Shown here: piece by piece, positions 1-9,407 of the stretch
Layout: the number at the start of each line of letters is the position of its first letter
Position numbering within the stretch: the first letter of the stretch is position 1
From: Pseudomonadota bacterium
GTDB lineage: Bacteria > Pseudomonadota > Alphaproteobacteria > Sphingomonadales > Govanellaceae
Reading direction: 5' to 3'
Length of the DNA: 64,000 nucleotides
NCBI GenBank assembly: GCA_003577275.1
Contig: QEVO01000002.1
Location: forward strand, 558,001 to 622,000
The notes under the pieces: model-generated
Databases searched by the model: none
The model's input: only the letters and a program-made list of their open reading frames with translations
Told to the model about the DNA's origin: nothing
Made by a program: the position numbers and the translations under genes

Positions 1-1
1 T

Positions 2-490
2 TATGCCGGGCTGATGATTACCGCCGACGGCCCCAAGCTCATCGAATATAACGCCCGTTTCGGCGATCCTGAGGCTCAGGTGCTGATGATGCGCTTGAAA
101 TCTGATCTTGTGGAGGCGTTGCTGGCGGTGGCGCAGAAAACACTTTCAAACGTTCGTTTGACGTGGTACGCCGAGGTGGCGCTGACCGTGGTCATGGCCG
201 CCCGGGGCTATCCTGGGACTTATAACAAGGGCAGCGAGATCATGGGGCTTGGCGACGCGGCGGCGGTCCCCGGCGTGCAAATCTTCCATGCCGGCACGAC
301 GCGCCGGGATGGCCGGATATTGGCCGCCGGCGGCCGGGTGCTGAACGTCACCGCGCGCGGGCGAACGGTGGCCGAGGCGCAGGCGCGGGCTTATGCGGCG
401 GTGGATAAAATTCGCTGGCCGGAGGGCTTTTGCCGGCGCGACATCGGTTGGCGCGCCATCGCCAGAGAGAAGGAAACAACGACCACATGA
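2..490 (+). CDS. purD: Phosphoribosylamine-glycine ligase, C-terminal part (5' end outside window)
   Basis: PurD joins glycine to 5-phosphoribosylamine, the second step of de novo purine synthesis in the cytosol. Only the last ~162 residues are present; the frame is open from base 2. Visible are the ATP-grasp signature [10 protein letters not shown] (positions 50-79), which carries metal and ATP ligands, and the C-terminal PurD domain with [10 protein letters not shown] and the [12 protein letters not shown] stretch. The stop codon overlaps the next start as ATGA, so the two genes are probably cotranscribed. The assignment is secure; nothing can be said of the N-terminal domain. Confidence 0.96.
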   Translation, partial: YAGLMITADGPKLIEYNARFGDPEAQVLMMRLKSDLVEALLAVAQKTLSNVRLTWYAEVALTVVMAARGYPGTYNKGSEIMGLGDAAAVPGVQIFHAGTTRRDGRILAAGGRVLNVTARGRTVAEAQARAYAAVDKIRWPEGFCRRDIGWRAIAREKETTTT

Positions 491-1554
491 CGTCGCGGCA
501 GCAAGCGAACGAAGGCACGGGGCCGGTACGCGCTGGTCAGGAAATCGATGCCGAGAAGCTTGCCCGGTATTTAGCCGCCACGATTGACGACTTCTCCGGT
601 CCTTTGACCATCGAGCAGTTCAAGGGCGGCCAGTCGAACCCCACCTATAAGCTCATCACCCCTGCCCGCGCCTACGTGCTGCGTCGCAAGCCGCCGGGCA
701 AGCTCTTAAAATCCGCCCATGCAGTGGACCGCGAGTACCGCGTCATCAAGGCGCTTCATGGCGCCGGCATGCCGGTGGCCAGGCCCTATCTGTTGGAAGA
801 AGACGACAGCATCATCGGCACCGCGTTTTATGTCATGAGCTTCGTCGATGGCCGCATCTTCTGGGAAGCCGCCATGCCCGGCAGCACGGTCAACGAGCGC
901 GCCGCGATTTATGACGCCATGAACGATGTCATCGCCCGTCTGCACCAGGTCGACTACCAGGCGGTGGGACTTGGCGACTATGGCAAGACCGGCGACTACA
1001 TCGCCCGCCAGATCGCTCGCTGGTCGAGCCAGTATGACGCCAGCAAGACCGAGGATATCCCGGCCATGGACCGCCTTATGGCGTGGCTGCCGCGTAATAT
1101 CCCGCCGGGCGAGGAAGTCGCCATCGTCCACGGCGACTTTCGCATCGATAATCTGATCTTCCATAAAACCGAGCCCCGCGTGCTCGCGATTCTGGATTGG
1201 GAGCTGTCAACGCTCGGTCATCCGTTGGCCGATTTTTCCTACGCCACCATGCTGTGGCGCTTGCCGCCGCATATCTTCAACGGCTTGAAGGGCCTGCCGT
1301 TGGCCGAGCTTGGCATCCCCAGCGAGGAAGACTACGTCGCCGCCTATTGCCGTCGAACGGGACGCGCCGAAATTCCCGGCTGGGACTTCTACATGATCTA
1401 CAACATGTTCCGCATCGCCGCGATTTTGCAAGGCATCATGGGCCGCGTGGTGGCCGGCACGGCGACCAGCGCGCACGCCATCAGCCAAGGCAGGCTCGCC
1501 AAACCCATCGCCGAGATTGCGTGGGCCGAAGTGGAGCGGTTGCGGATGGGGTGA
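487..1554 (+). CDS. Phosphotransferase of the aminoglycoside kinase (APH) family, ACAD10/11-like
   Basis: Predicted 355-residue kinase of the APH/choline-kinase fold, the type fused to acyl-CoA dehydrogenase in ACAD10/11 and often stand-alone in proteobacteria. The Brenner catalytic loop HGDFRIDN lies at about residues 215-222, followed by the metal-binding LDWE near 236-239 and a following GHPLADFSY. The N-terminal part has the nucleotide-binding region with GGQSNPTY and the conserved VLRRKPPG. The ATG overlaps the purD stop by 4 bases (ATGA), which fixes the start. The substrate is unknown: small hydroxylated metabolites, possibly hydroxyacyl-CoA, are suggested by the family, and antibiotic resistance is not implied. 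Confidence 0.85.
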   Translation: MTSRQQANEGTGPVRAGQEIDAEKLARYLAATIDDFSGPLTIEQFKGGQSNPTYKLITPARAYVLRRKPPGKLLKSAHAVDREYRVIKALHGAGMPVARPYLLEEDDSIIGTAFYVMSFVDGRIFWEAAMPGSTVNERAAIYDAMNDVIARLHQVDYQAVGLGDYGKTGDYIARQIARWSSQYDASKTEDIPAMDRLMAWLPRNIPPGEEVAIVHGDFRIDNLIFHKTEPRVLAILDWELSTLGHPLADFSYATMLWRLPPHIFNGLKGLPLAELGIPSEEDYVAAYCRRTGRAEIPGWDFYMIYNMFRIAAILQGIMGRVVAGTATSAHAISQGRLAKPIAEIAWAEVERLRMG

Positions 1555-1574
1555 AATATAATTCACGACATTTT

Positions 1575-1675
1575 CCCCTCACCCTAACCCTCTCCCCAAG
1601 GAGAGGGGATTTTTTTATTTTCCCTCTCCCAGCGGGAGAGGGAGAAGAGCGCGTCAGCGCTCGAGGGTGAGGGGG
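1575..1675. repeat. Palindromic intergenic repeat, family A copy 1
   Basis: A ~100-base element with inverted ends (cccctcaccct at the left, agggtgagggg at the right) enclosing two smaller hairpins (ctctcccc/ggagag type and ccctctccc/gggagaggg). It is almost identical to the copy at 6036-6135 and shorter relatives lie at 13565-13610 and 31203-31299. Here it sits between two convergent genes and could also work as a transcription-ending structure. Such elements resemble REP or MITE-like repeats of alphaproteobacteria. Confidence 0.85.
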
Positions 1676-1679
1676 AGTA

Positions 1680-2999
1680 TTATGACTTGGAAAGCTTCTC
1701 CAACAACGACCGCACTTCCGGGCCATCGATCGCCGGCGCCGAGATCAAATGCAGATCATGCTGCGGGTAGGGAATTTCGATGCCGTGCTCATGAAACTTG
1801 TCCCAGATTTTCAGCAACACGTCACTTGCCACGTTGGCGACGCCGTTGTGAGGGTCGGCGATCCATAACCTGAGCTCCAGATTGACCGCGCTATCGCCAA
1901 ATCCTCTGACCAGACATCGCGGCTCCGGATCCTTTAATACCCGCGGCGTTTCCAACGCCGCCTCGACCGTCAGCTCCATGGCTTTTTTCAAATCGCTTTT
2001 GTAAGACACGCCCACCGGAATGCGCTGCCGCACCTTGGTGCTGGAATAGGTCCAGTTGATCACCGGCTGGGTGATCATGTCTTCATTGGGCACCAGATGC
2101 TCGCGGCCGTCGCGGGTGATCACCGAGGTATAGCGCGCCGCCAGTTTGTTGATCCAACCGTAGGTGCCGCCGACCTCGATCACATCGCCCGGCTTGATGG
2201 AGCGGTCCAACAGCAGAATAACGCCGCTGATCAGGTTGGAAACCACCTTCTGCAAGCCGAAGCCGAGACCGAGGCCTACCGCGCCGCCGATCACCGCCAA
2301 CGCCGTCAAATCGACACCCATGGCGGTAAACGCCGCCAGCACGGCGAAGGTGACAAAAAGAATCTTCGCCAGTTTCGAGAGCAGCACCTGCGCCGAAGGC
2401 GTCAAGGTCGACATCCGCCCCAAGCCCTGCTCCAGAAGCCGCGCCGCGAACAAAGCCGCCCATACCATGATGACGAAGATGAAGATGCCGGAGATGATGG
2501 CCAGCACCGAAATTCGCGTTCTGCCCAACTCGATGGCCAGCGAGTCAAGAAATGCGCCCGCCGGCGTCAACAGTCCGGAAATTTTCAACGCCGCGATGGA
2601 CCAGGCGACGATAAGGAACAGCCGGCCCAACTCGGCGTTCTTGATGAATAGCGACGCGAAGCGAATGATCAGCCACGCGGTGATCAGACTCGCCGCCGGC
2701 TGCAAGATGTCAACCGGATGGCCGATGCGATCGAAGGCGGCCAGCACGAGCCCAATGGCGATGAGCCACAGAACCGGCAGCCGCAGGGGAATGAGAAACG
2801 GCGCGATGCGATTGAAATAGGGAATGTGGCGCGCAGCGCGGCGAGTGAACGGCCGCATCAAGCGGCCGAGAATGACGGCGGCCGCCAACGCCATGCCGAC
2901 CGCCGCCAATTGCATCAAAGTTTCCGGCGACAACAGCCATTGCTCAAGCCACATTAAAAAATTCTGCGCCTTGAGCATGAGGGTATCAAGCACGTGCAC
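1680..2999 (-). CDS. MscS-family mechanosensitive ion channel
   Basis: Inner-membrane channel of the small-conductance mechanosensitive family, about 439 residues. Four or five hydrophobic segments occupy the first ~220 residues, then the pore helix region with GGAVGLGLGFGLQKVVSN and the beta domain beginning SIKPGDVIEVGGTYGWI, both diagnostic of MscS. I place the start at a GTG at 2999 because AGGGGAGG lies 5 bases upstream; a TTG at 3026 and an ATG at 2978 are alternatives. It follows tadA closely, so the two are probably cotranscribed. The likely role is release of solutes on hypo-osmotic shock; it is larger than E. coli MscS because of extra N-terminal helices. Confidence 0.9.
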   Translation of the reverse strand: MHVLDTLMLKAQNFLMWLEQWLLSPETLMQLAAVGMALAAAVILGRLMRPFTRRAARHIPYFNRIAPFLIPLRLPVLWLIAIGLVLAAFDRIGHPVDILQPAASLITAWLIIRFASLFIKNAELGRLFLIVAWSIAALKISGLLTPAGAFLDSLAIELGRTRISVLAIISGIFIFVIMVWAALFAARLLEQGLGRMSTLTPSAQVLLSKLAKILFVTFAVLAAFTAMGVDLTALAVIGGAVGLGLGFGLQKVVSNLISGVILLLDRSIKPGDVIEVGGTYGWINKLAARYTSVITRDGREHLVPNEDMITQPVINWTYSSTKVRQRIPVGVSYKSDLKKAMELTVEAALETPRVLKDPEPRCLVRGFGDSAVNLELRLWIADPHNGVANVASDVLLKIWDKFHEHGIEIPYPQHDLHLISAPAIDGPEVRSLLEKLSKS

Positions 3000-3032
3000 T
3001 TGCGCCTCCCCTGCCGAGTGGTGCAAGGCAGT

Positions 3033-3488
3033 CTATCGTCGGACAGCAAAAAAGTCTTTCAAAATGGCCGCTGCCGCCTGCTCGCCGATGCCGCCATAGA
3101 CCTCCGGCCGATGGTGGCAGGTGGGCTGGCTGAAAACCCGCGCCCCGTGCGCTACGCCGCCGCCCTTGGGGTCTTCCGCGCCATAATAGAGCCGGCGCAG
3201 GCGGGCGAAGGCGATGGCCTGGGCGCACATGGCGCACGGCTCCAGGGTGACGTAGAGGTCGCAATTGGCGAGCCGCTCGCTGCCCAGGGCGGCGGCGGCG
3301 GCGCGGATCGCCAACAGCTCGGCGTGCGCCGTCGGATCGCGGTCGGTGATCACCCGGTTGCCGGCGCGGGCGATGATCCTGCCTTCGGCATCGACGATCA
3401 CCGCCCCCACCGGCACCTCGCCCCGTGACGCCGCCAGGCGCGCCTCATCGAGCGCCGCCGCCATGAAATGATTGGTCTTGCCCGTCAT
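3033..3488 (-). CDS. tadA: tRNA-specific adenosine deaminase
   Basis: TadA converts wobble adenosine 34 to inosine in tRNA-Arg(ACG). The 151-residue protein has the zinc/proton-transfer motif HAE at residues 55-57 and PCAMC at 84-88, the cytidine-deaminase-fold signature, and normal family length. The ATG at 3488 begins MTGKTNHFMAAAL, matching the usual N-terminus; the frame is open further upstream but that extension does not look like protein. It is divergent from the methyltransferase at 3604 and lies directly upstream of mscS. Confidence 0.95.
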   Translation of the reverse strand: MTGKTNHFMAAALDEARLAASRGEVPVGAVIVDAEGRIIARAGNRVITDRDPTAHAELLAIRAAAAALGSERLANCDLYVTLEPCAMCAQAIAFARLRRLYYGAEDPKGGGVAHGARVFSQPTCHHRPEVYGGIGEQAAAAILKDFFAVRR

Positions 3489-3603
3489 GGGCGGACGATG
3501 GCGGGGAGCGCGCAAAAGGTCAAGACGCTTCCCTTCACCGGCGCAATCGGGGTAGGTTGACGCCCGCACGGAAGATCGAGTTGCCAACCAAGAGAGGGAA
3601 ATC

Positions 3604-4626
3604 ATGACACAACCTGATCCATCTCGCCTGCTGGAAGTAGGCATGGGCTTCATGGCCTCAAAGACGGTGTTGAGCGCCGTCGATCTAGGGCTGTTTACGG
3701 CTCTTGGCGATCGCGCCATGACCGCCGAGGAGCTGCGTCTTGCGCTGGGCCTGCATCCCCGCGCCGTCCCTGATTTTACCGACGCCCTGGTGGCGTTGGG
3801 GTTTCTGGAACGTGACGGCGATGGGACGGCAGCGCGCTATCGCAACACGGCGCTTACGGCCACCTTCCTCGACCGCAATAAGCCGTCCTACCTTGGCGGC
3901 ATTCTGGAAATGTCCAACGACCGCCTCTACCCGTTTTGGGGCGGCCTCAGCACCGCCTTGAAAACCGGCATACAGCAAAATGAGTCGGCGCACGGGCAAA
4001 AGCCGCTCTTTGACGTCTTATACCAAGACGAAGCGCGGCTGGAGCAATTCATCGCCGCCATGGCAGCCATTTCCGGACCCAATGTCGACGCCTTGGCGGA
4101 AAAGTTCGATTTCTCGCGCTATAAGACCCTCTGCGACGTCGGCGGCGCATCGGGACGACTGGCCATCGCCGTCGCCCGCCGCCATTCCCATATGAATTGT
4201 TTGACGGTTGACCTGCCGGTGGTTGAACCCATCGCCCAGCGCGCCATCAAGAAAGCAGGCCTAGAAGCCCGAGTAAAAACCGGCGTCTGCGATTTCTTCG
4301 CCGCGCCGCTGCCCAAGGCCGACGTCATCACCATGGGGCTCATTCTGCATGACTGGGATCTGCCGAAAAAGATGCGCCTCATCCGCGCCGCCTATGAGGC
4401 GCTGCCCAAGGGCGGAGCGTTCATCGTGGTGGAAAACCTCATCGATGATGCCCGGCGCAGCAACGTCTTTGGCCTCATGATGTCCTTGAACATGCTGATT
4501 GAAACCGGCGCCGGCTTCGACTATTCCGGCGCTGACTTCGCCGGCTGGTGCAAGGAGGTCGGTTTTACCAAATGCGAGACCATGCATCTGGCCGGACCGG
4601 CCAGCGCCGGTATCGCCTACAAATAA
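3604..4626 (+). CDS. SAM-dependent O-methyltransferase, family 2 (dimerisation plus methyltransferase domain)
   Basis: A 340-residue protein with an N-terminal winged-helix dimerisation domain (residues ~10-85, with MTAEELRLALGLHPRAVPDF) and a C-terminal class I methyltransferase fold. The SAM-binding loop reads DVGGASGRLAIAVA at ~178-191, and LILHDWDL near 235 is the hydroxyneurosporene/acetylserotonin O-methyltransferase type. Substrates of such enzymes are small hydroxylated molecules; the actual one cannot be told. AGAGGG lies upstream of the ATG. It is preceded by a 115-base divergent promoter region and followed after 16 bases by rluB. Confidence 0.85.
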   Translation: MTQPDPSRLLEVGMGFMASKTVLSAVDLGLFTALGDRAMTAEELRLALGLHPRAVPDFTDALVALGFLERDGDGTAARYRNTALTATFLDRNKPSYLGGILEMSNDRLYPFWGGLSTALKTGIQQNESAHGQKPLFDVLYQDEARLEQFIAAMAAISGPNVDALAEKFDFSRYKTLCDVGGASGRLAIAVARRHSHMNCLTVDLPVVEPIAQRAIKKAGLEARVKTGVCDFFAAPLPKADVITMGLILHDWDLPKKMRLIRAAYEALPKGGAFIVVENLIDDARRSNVFGLMMSLNMLIETGAGFDYSGADFAGWCKEVGFTKCETMHLAGPASAGIAYK

Positions 4627-4642
4627 CTACTAGGGGGACCCT

Positions 4643-5476
4643 TTGACCGCGGACGATCAAAAAGGCGAACGCATCGCCAAGGTGCTGGCGCGGGCAGGCG
4701 TTGCCTCCCGCCGCGATGTGGAACGCCTGATCGCCGAGGGCCGGGTGTCGCTGCACGGCCAGCCGGTGACCACGCCGGCGACCCTGGTCGCCTCCACCGA
4801 AGGGTTGGCGGTGGATGGCCAGGCGGTGGCGGCAGCGCAAGCGGCGCGGCTATGGCGTTTTCACAAGCCGGTGGGCGTGGTCACCACCTCGCGCGATCCG
4901 CAGGGCCGCCAGACGGTATTCAACGCTCTGCCCAAGGACATGCCGCGGGTGATCACCGTCGGCCGGCTCGACATCACCAGCGAGGGCCTGCTGCTGTTGA
5001 CCAACGACGGCGCGCTGGCGCGCTGGCTGGAGCTGCCGGCCACCGGCCTGGCGCGCACCTACAAGGTCCGCGCGCTAGGCCAGGTCAGCGATGAGGCGTT
5101 GGCGGCGTTGGCGCAAGGCGCCGAGATTGACGGCGTGCGCTATGGTCCCGTCGAGGTGACGCGGGAGCGGGGCCAAGGGGCCAACATGTGGTATCGCGTC
5201 ACCTTGCATGAAGGCAAGAACCGCGAGGTGCGGCGCATTTTCGAGAGCCTAGGCCTGAAGGTTAACCGCCTCATCCGCGAGGCCTACGGCCCGTTCGCCC
5301 TCGGCCACCTGGAGCGCGGCCAAGTCGAGGAAATCTCGCCCGCCACCTTGCGCGGCATACTCCCCGAATTCGTCAAGGGCCATCCCGACGCCAAAATACC
5401 GCAGCCGCCCACCCGCAAGGGCTGGGCCAAGGCCAAGCCGAAACCCACCAAACCCGGCAAGGGACGCAAACGGTGA
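4643..5476 (+). CDS. rluB: 23S rRNA pseudouridine synthase, RsuA/RluB family
   Basis: 277 residues: an S4 RNA-binding domain (residues ~8-60, ending [11 protein letters not shown]), then the RsuA-type catalytic domain with the catalytic aspartate in [17 protein letters not shown]. The C-terminus has a Lys/Pro-rich basic tail ([13 protein letters not shown]), common in RluB of proteobacteria and probably an RNA contact. The start is TTG with GGGGGA 7-8 bases upstream. The stop overlaps the rsmD start (GTGA), an arrangement of two ribosomal RNA modification genes found widely in alphaproteobacteria. RluB is chosen over RluE or RsuA by length and tail; the family is certain, the exact target position is inferred. 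Confidence 0.9.
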   Translation: MTADDQKGERIAKVLARAGVASRRDVERLIAEGRVSLHGQPVTTPATLVASTEGLAVDGQAVAAAQAARLWRFHKPVGVVTTSRDPQGRQTVFNALPKDMPRVITVGRLDITSEGLLLLTNDGALARWLELPATGLARTYKVRALGQVSDEALAALAQGAEIDGVRYGPVEVTRERGQGANMWYRVTLHEGKNREVRRIFESLGLKVNRLIREAYGPFALGHLERGQVEEISPATLRGILPEFVKGHPDAKIPQPPTRKGWAKAKPKPTKPGKGRKR

Positions 5477-6048
5477 GGATCATCGGCGGCAAGTGGCGCG
5501 GGCGGCGGCTCCTTGCGCCCAAGACCGCCGCCATCCGCCCCACCGCAGACCGGGCGCGGGAAAGCTTGTTCAACATGCTCGCCCACGGCGTGGCGACGCT
5601 CAATGGCGCGACCGTCGCCGATATCTGCGCCGGCACCGGAGCCTTGGGGTTTGAAGCGCTAAGTCGGGGCGCGGCGCGCGCCATTTTCGTCGATCAAAAT
5701 CCCGCCGCGCTGGAGCTGGCGCGCCGCAACGCGATGGCGTTGGGCGCAGAAGACGCGGCTAAGATCATCCGCGCCGACGCCTGCCGGCTGCCGCCGGCAG
5801 AGGCTCCCGTTGATTTAGCGTTCCTCGATCCGCCCTATCGCCAGGGCCTGACGACGCCAATATTGGCGGCGCTCCACCGTCAAGGCTGGCTCAAAGCCGG
5901 CGGCGTGGTGGTGATTGAAATCGGCCATGACGAGAGTATCACCCTGCCGCCCTTCCTCGATGTGATCAAAGACCGCACCGTCGGCGAGGCCAAGTTCCTG
6001 GTGACGGTGGTGAAGACTCCTTTTTCGCCGAACATCCCCTCACCCTGA
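5473..6048 (+). CDS. rsmD: 16S rRNA (guanine966-N2)-methyltransferase
   Basis: RsmD methylates G966 of 16S rRNA in assembled 30S subunits. The 191-residue protein starts [13 protein letters not shown], typical of the family, and carries the SAM-binding [18 protein letters not shown] and catalytic FLDPPYRQG (NPPY-like). GTG start, overlapping rluB by 4 bases. Oddly the last four or so codons and the stop lie inside the palindromic repeat at 6036-6135, so the natural C-terminus has probably been replaced by repeat-encoded residues. Confidence 0.94.
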   Translation: MRIIGGKWRGRRLLAPKTAAIRPTADRARESLFNMLAHGVATLNGATVADICAGTGALGFEALSRGAARAIFVDQNPAALELARRNAMALGAEDAAKIIRADACRLPPAEAPVDLAFLDPPYRQGLTTPILAALHRQGWLKAGGVVVIEIGHDESITLPPFLDVIKDRTVGEAKFLVTVVKTPFSPNIPSP

Positions 6049-6135
6049 TCCTCTCCCCAAGGAGAGGGGACTTTTATTTTTCCCTCTCCCTGCGGGAGAG
6101 GGAGAAGAGCGCGTCAGCGCTCGAGGGTGAGGGGG
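6036..6135. repeat. Palindromic intergenic repeat, family A copy 2
   Basis: Near-identical to the copy at 1575-1675, with the same inverted ends and two internal hairpins plus the gagcgcgtcagcgctc block. It fills the whole gap between convergent rsmD and mutL and supplies the rsmD stop codon. The right end stops 1 base before the mutL stop codon. Confidence 0.87.
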
Positions 6136-6136
6136 C

Positions 6137-7888
6137 CTACCTCCGCCCAAACAACCGCTCGATGTCGGCGCGGCTGAGCGCGATATAGGTCGGGCGGCCG
6201 TGGTTGCACTGGCCGGAGCGGGGCGTTGCTTCCATCTCCCGCAACAGCGCGTTCATTTCGTCAATGGTCAATCGTCGCCCGGCGCGCACGCTGCCGTGGC
6301 AGGCCATGGTGGCGCACACCTCGTCCAGGCGTTCCGTCAACGACAGCGCGGCATCCATTTCGGCCAGCTCATCGGCGAGATCGGCAACGAGCCCTTTGAC
6401 ATCGGCGCGACCCAACAACGCCGGCGTCTCGCGCACCAGCACCGCGCCCGCGCCAAAAGTTTCCACCACCAGCCCCAGCGCGGCCAACTCTTCGGCGCGG
6501 GCAATCAGGCGATCCGCCGCCGCCGGGTCAAGCTCCACCACTTCCGGCAGCAGCAGCGCTTGCCGCGCCACGCCGGAGGAGGCCATCTGCCGCTTCATGC
6601 GCTCCATTACCAGCCGCTCGTGGGCGGCGTGCTGATCGACGAGCACCAAGCCGTCCGCCGTCTCGGCGATGATGTAGGTGTTGTGGAGCTGCGCCCGGGC
6701 GTAGCCCAACGGCGGCGTCTCGATGGGTGGCGGCGCAATCTCCTCCGCCTCGCCCGGCAAGGGCGCTTGGTAGGCTGCCGCCGCCTCGCGCAGGCGCGGC
6801 GCGGGCATGGCAAAAGATTGCTGCCAAGATGACGGCATGGGCGGGCGGGCCAGCCCCAGCGCCGCCGTCGAAACGGTGCTGGCGGTGCGATGTCCCTCCT
6901 CGGCCAAGGCGTGCTTTAGAGCTCCGACGATCAGGCCGCGCACCAGGCCGGCATCGCGAAACCGCACCTCGGCCTTGGCCGGATGAACGTTGACGTCCAC
7001 CGTTTGCGGATCAACATCGAGGAACAGCGCCGCCACCGGGTGACGGTCGCGGGCCAGCACGTCGGCATAAGCGCCGCGCAGTGCGCCCACCAGAAGCTTA
7101 TCGCGCACCGGCCGGCCGTTGACGAACAGGTATTGCTGCTGCGCCGTGCCGCGGCTGTAGGTGGGCAGCCCGGCAAAGCCCGAAAGCCGCGCCCCTTCCC
7201 GCTCCGCCGCCACCATTGCCGCGTTTTGGATGAACTCATCGCCCAAGATGGCGGCAAGCCGCCGGCGCAACGCCCCCTCGCCCACGGCTGCCGGCAATTT
7301 GAGGAGCGCGCGGCCGTCGTCGGTAAACTCGAACGCCACTTCGGGATGAGCCATCGCCAGCCGGCGCAGGGTATCAAGGATGTGTCCAGCCTCGGTGCGG
7401 TCGTTTTTGAGGAACTTCAGCCGCGCCGGGGTGGCGTAGAACAGATCGCGCACCTCGACCCGGGTGCCGCTCCCCAGCGCCGCCGGCTCCGCCGCGCCCT
7501 TGCGGCCGCCCTCCACGATGAGCGTCCAGGCGGCGTCGGAGCCGCGCGCCCGGCTGGTGATCCGCAACCGGCTGACCGCGCCGATGGAGGGCAAGGCCTC
7601 GCCCCGGAAGCCTAAGGTGGCGATGGCGGTCAGGTCATCGTCATCGCTGATTTTGGAGGTGGCGTGGCGCTCCACCGCCAACATGAGTTCCTCTGCGCTC
7701 ATGCCGACGCCGTCGTCGCTGACTGAAATGAGCGACCGTCCGCCGCCTTCGATCGCCACCTCGATGCGGCGCGCGCCGGCGTCGAGGGCGTTCTCCACCA
7801 GTTCTTTCAGCGCGCTGGCCGGCCGTTCCACCACCTCGCCGGCGGCAATGCGGTTGATGGTGCGTTCGGAGAGGACGCGAATGGTCAC
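6137..7888 (-). CDS. mutL: DNA mismatch repair protein MutL (endonuclease type)
   Basis: 583 residues. The N-terminal GHKL ATPase domain shows [14 protein letters not shown] and GFRGEAL, followed by the transducer domain. The C-terminal domain contains [12 protein letters not shown], matching DQHA(x)2E(x)4E of nicking MutL proteins, plus ACHGSVRAG and CNHGRPT, the other endonuclease-site motifs. This fits bacteria without MutH, where MutL itself nicks the daughter strand. GTG start with AAGGA about 8 bases upstream. A 21-base perfect palindrome lies 20 bases before the start. It follows the M16 peptidase genes in the same direction after a repeat-bearing gap. Confidence 0.97.
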   Translation of the reverse strand: MTIRVLSERTINRIAAGEVVERPASALKELVENALDAGARRIEVAIEGGGRSLISVSDDGVGMSAEELMLAVERHATSKISDDDDLTAIATLGFRGEALPSIGAVSRLRITSRARGSDAAWTLIVEGGRKGAAEPAALGSGTRVEVRDLFYATPARLKFLKNDRTEAGHILDTLRRLAMAHPEVAFEFTDDGRALLKLPAAVGEGALRRRLAAILGDEFIQNAAMVAAEREGARLSGFAGLPTYSRGTAQQQYLFVNGRPVRDKLLVGALRGAYADVLARDRHPVAALFLDVDPQTVDVNVHPAKAEVRFRDAGLVRGLIVGALKHALAEEGHRTASTVSTAALGLARPPMPSSWQQSFAMPAPRLREAAAAYQAPLPGEAEEIAPPPIETPPLGYARAQLHNTYIIAETADGLVLVDQHAAHERLVMERMKRQMASSGVARQALLLPEVVELDPAAADRLIARAEELAALGLVVETFGAGAVLVRETPALLGRADVKGLVADLADELAEMDAALSLTERLDEVCATMACHGSVRAGRRLTIDEMNALLREMEATPRSGQCNHGRPTYIALSRADIERLFGRR

Positions 7889-7908
7889 GGGGCTGGTCCT
7901 TGGGAATT

Positions 7909-7929
7909 CCTGAGCATACTATGCTCAGG
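7909..7929. promoter_or_regulatory. Perfect 21-base palindrome upstream of mutL
   Basis: CCTGAGCATA C TATGCTCAGG: two perfect 10-base arms around one base, lying 20 bases upstream of the mutL GTG. It could be an operator for a dimeric regulator or a hairpin in the mutL leader. No T-run follows, so it does not look like a terminator. Confidence 0.4.
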
Positions 7930-7954
7930 CATACTCTCTTTCTCCAACTTGTAC

Positions 7955-8070
7955 CGTCATTCCCGCGCAAGCGGGAATCCATATTCTTAAGTAAACTGAC
8001 TGGACCCCCGCTTCTCGCCTAGGCGAAGCCGGAACCTCGCTTCGGCGTAGCCTGGTCGCGGGGGTGACGA
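7955..8070. repeat. Intergenic repeat, family B copy 1 (gtcattcccgcg type)
   Basis: Begins cgtcattcccgcgcaagcggg, contains a second hairpin near cttctcgcctaggcgaag, and ends cgcgggggtgacga, so the outer ends are roughly complementary. A shorter relative lies at 17671-17745. This class of short repeat with the gtcattcccgc head is common in intergenic DNA of many proteobacteria. Confidence 0.7.
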
Positions 8071-8078
8071 TTGGGGGG

Positions 8079-9407
8079 CTATTTTTTGGCAGGAACCGTG
8101 CTCGTCACGCCATCAGGCGCGCCCACCACCACCCAATGGAGGTTCTCCGGCGCGAGCAGGCGCTTGGCGACGCGGTTGACGTCCGCCAAGGTTACCGCCT
8201 CGATATAGGCATTGCGCTTAGCGACGAAATCCGGCGCAAAGCCATCCAGCTGCAACGCCACCAACTCGCCGGCGATCTTGCCGCTGGAGGCAAAGGACAG
8301 GGGATAAGAGCCGGTCAGATATTTCTTGGCCAGCGCCAACTCGGCCTCGGTCGCGCCCTGATCCCGCAGCTTGGTGATTTCGGTGCCGATGATCGCCATG
8401 GATTCTGCCGCGCGCTCATTCTGGGTGCCCACCGACCCGAGCATAATACCGGCATGATCGAAAGGCGCAAAAATCGTATAAACATAATAAGCTAGGCCGC
8501 GTTTCTCGCGTACTTCATTAACCAAGCGCGAAGAAAAGCCGCCGCCGCCCAAGGTGTAGTTCATCACCAGCGCCGCATACCAGTCGGGATCATCCCGCTT
8601 GATGCCGGCATGGCCGAACACGATGGTGCTTTGCGGGATCGGCCGCGCCACCACCTCGATGCCGGCGGGCGGCGACGCCTTGACCTCGGCTACCGGCGTG
8701 GGCGTCGCCTTTTCCGGCAGCGCGCCAAAAGCGCCGGCCATGAGCGCCTTGGCCTCCTCAGGCGTGACATCGCCGACGATGGCGATGACCAGCGAGCCGC
8801 GGGCGAAATGGCTAGCGGCAAAGGCGCTTAAATCATCACGGGTAATGGCCTTCAAGCTGGCGGCATCGCCCTCCTTGGGCCGGGCGTAGGGATGGCCGGC
8901 AAAAGCAGCTGCGTACCAGCGCTTGGCGGCCACCGCCGACGGCGTTTGCTCGGCTTGCGCCACGGCGGCGAACAACTGTTTGCGCACCCGCTCGATGGCG
9001 TCGGCGTCAAAGCGCGGCCGGGTCAAGGCCAAGCCTAAAAGGCGAAAGGCTTCGTTGCGGTTCTCCGTCAATGTCCTCATGAAGGCGAAGCTTTCATCCC
9101 GCTCCGCCGAAAAGCTCATTTCAATGGCGAGTTCCTCCAGCCGCTGCTGGAAGGCGGCGGCGTCCATGTCGCCCGCGCCCTCGTTCAAAAGACCGGCGAC
9201 GAAGGTTGCCGTTCCCTCCTTGGCCTGAGGATCCTGGGCCGTGCCGGCGTCGCGGAACGCCGCCTGGATGGCGATGATGGGCAGGCTGTGGTTTTCCACC
9301 AGCCAGGCCGTGCCGACGCCGGGCACGTCAATGGTTTGAATATCGATGGCGCGAGCCGGCAGTACGCCCGCCAGCAGCACGATCAAGGCCAGGATCAGCC
9401 GCTTCAT
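8079..9407 (-). CDS. M16-family peptidase-like protein lacking the zinc motif
   Basis: 442-residue insulinase/processing-peptidase-fold protein with a signal peptide (MKRLILALIVLLAGVLPARA), so exported. The position where catalytic HxxEH should be reads GTATFVAGLLNEGAG, with no zinc ligands. It keeps the substrate-binding RLVNEVREKRGLAYYVY stretch typical of the non-catalytic subunit. Its ATG overlaps the stop of the preceding active M16 gene, so the two most likely form an alpha/beta heterodimer in the periplasm, as in other bacterial M16B pairs. The substrate is unknown. Confidence 0.88.
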   Translation of the reverse strand: MKRLILALIVLLAGVLPARAIDIQTIDVPGVGTAWLVENHSLPIIAIQAAFRDAGTAQDPQAKEGTATFVAGLLNEGAGDMDAAAFQQRLEELAIEMSFSAERDESFAFMRTLTENRNEAFRLLGLALTRPRFDADAIERVRKQLFAAVAQAEQTPSAVAAKRWYAAAFAGHPYARPKEGDAASLKAITRDDLSAFAASHFARGSLVIAIVGDVTPEEAKALMAGAFGALPEKATPTPVAEVKASPPAGIEVVARPIPQSTIVFGHAGIKRDDPDWYAALVMNYTLGGGGFSSRLVNEVREKRGLAYYVYTIFAPFDHAGIMLGSVGTQNERAAESMAIIGTEITKLRDQGATEAELALAKKYLTGSYPLSFASSGKIAGELVALQLDGFAPDFVAKRNAYIEAVTLADVNRVAKRLLAPENLHWVVVGAPDGVTSTVPAKK

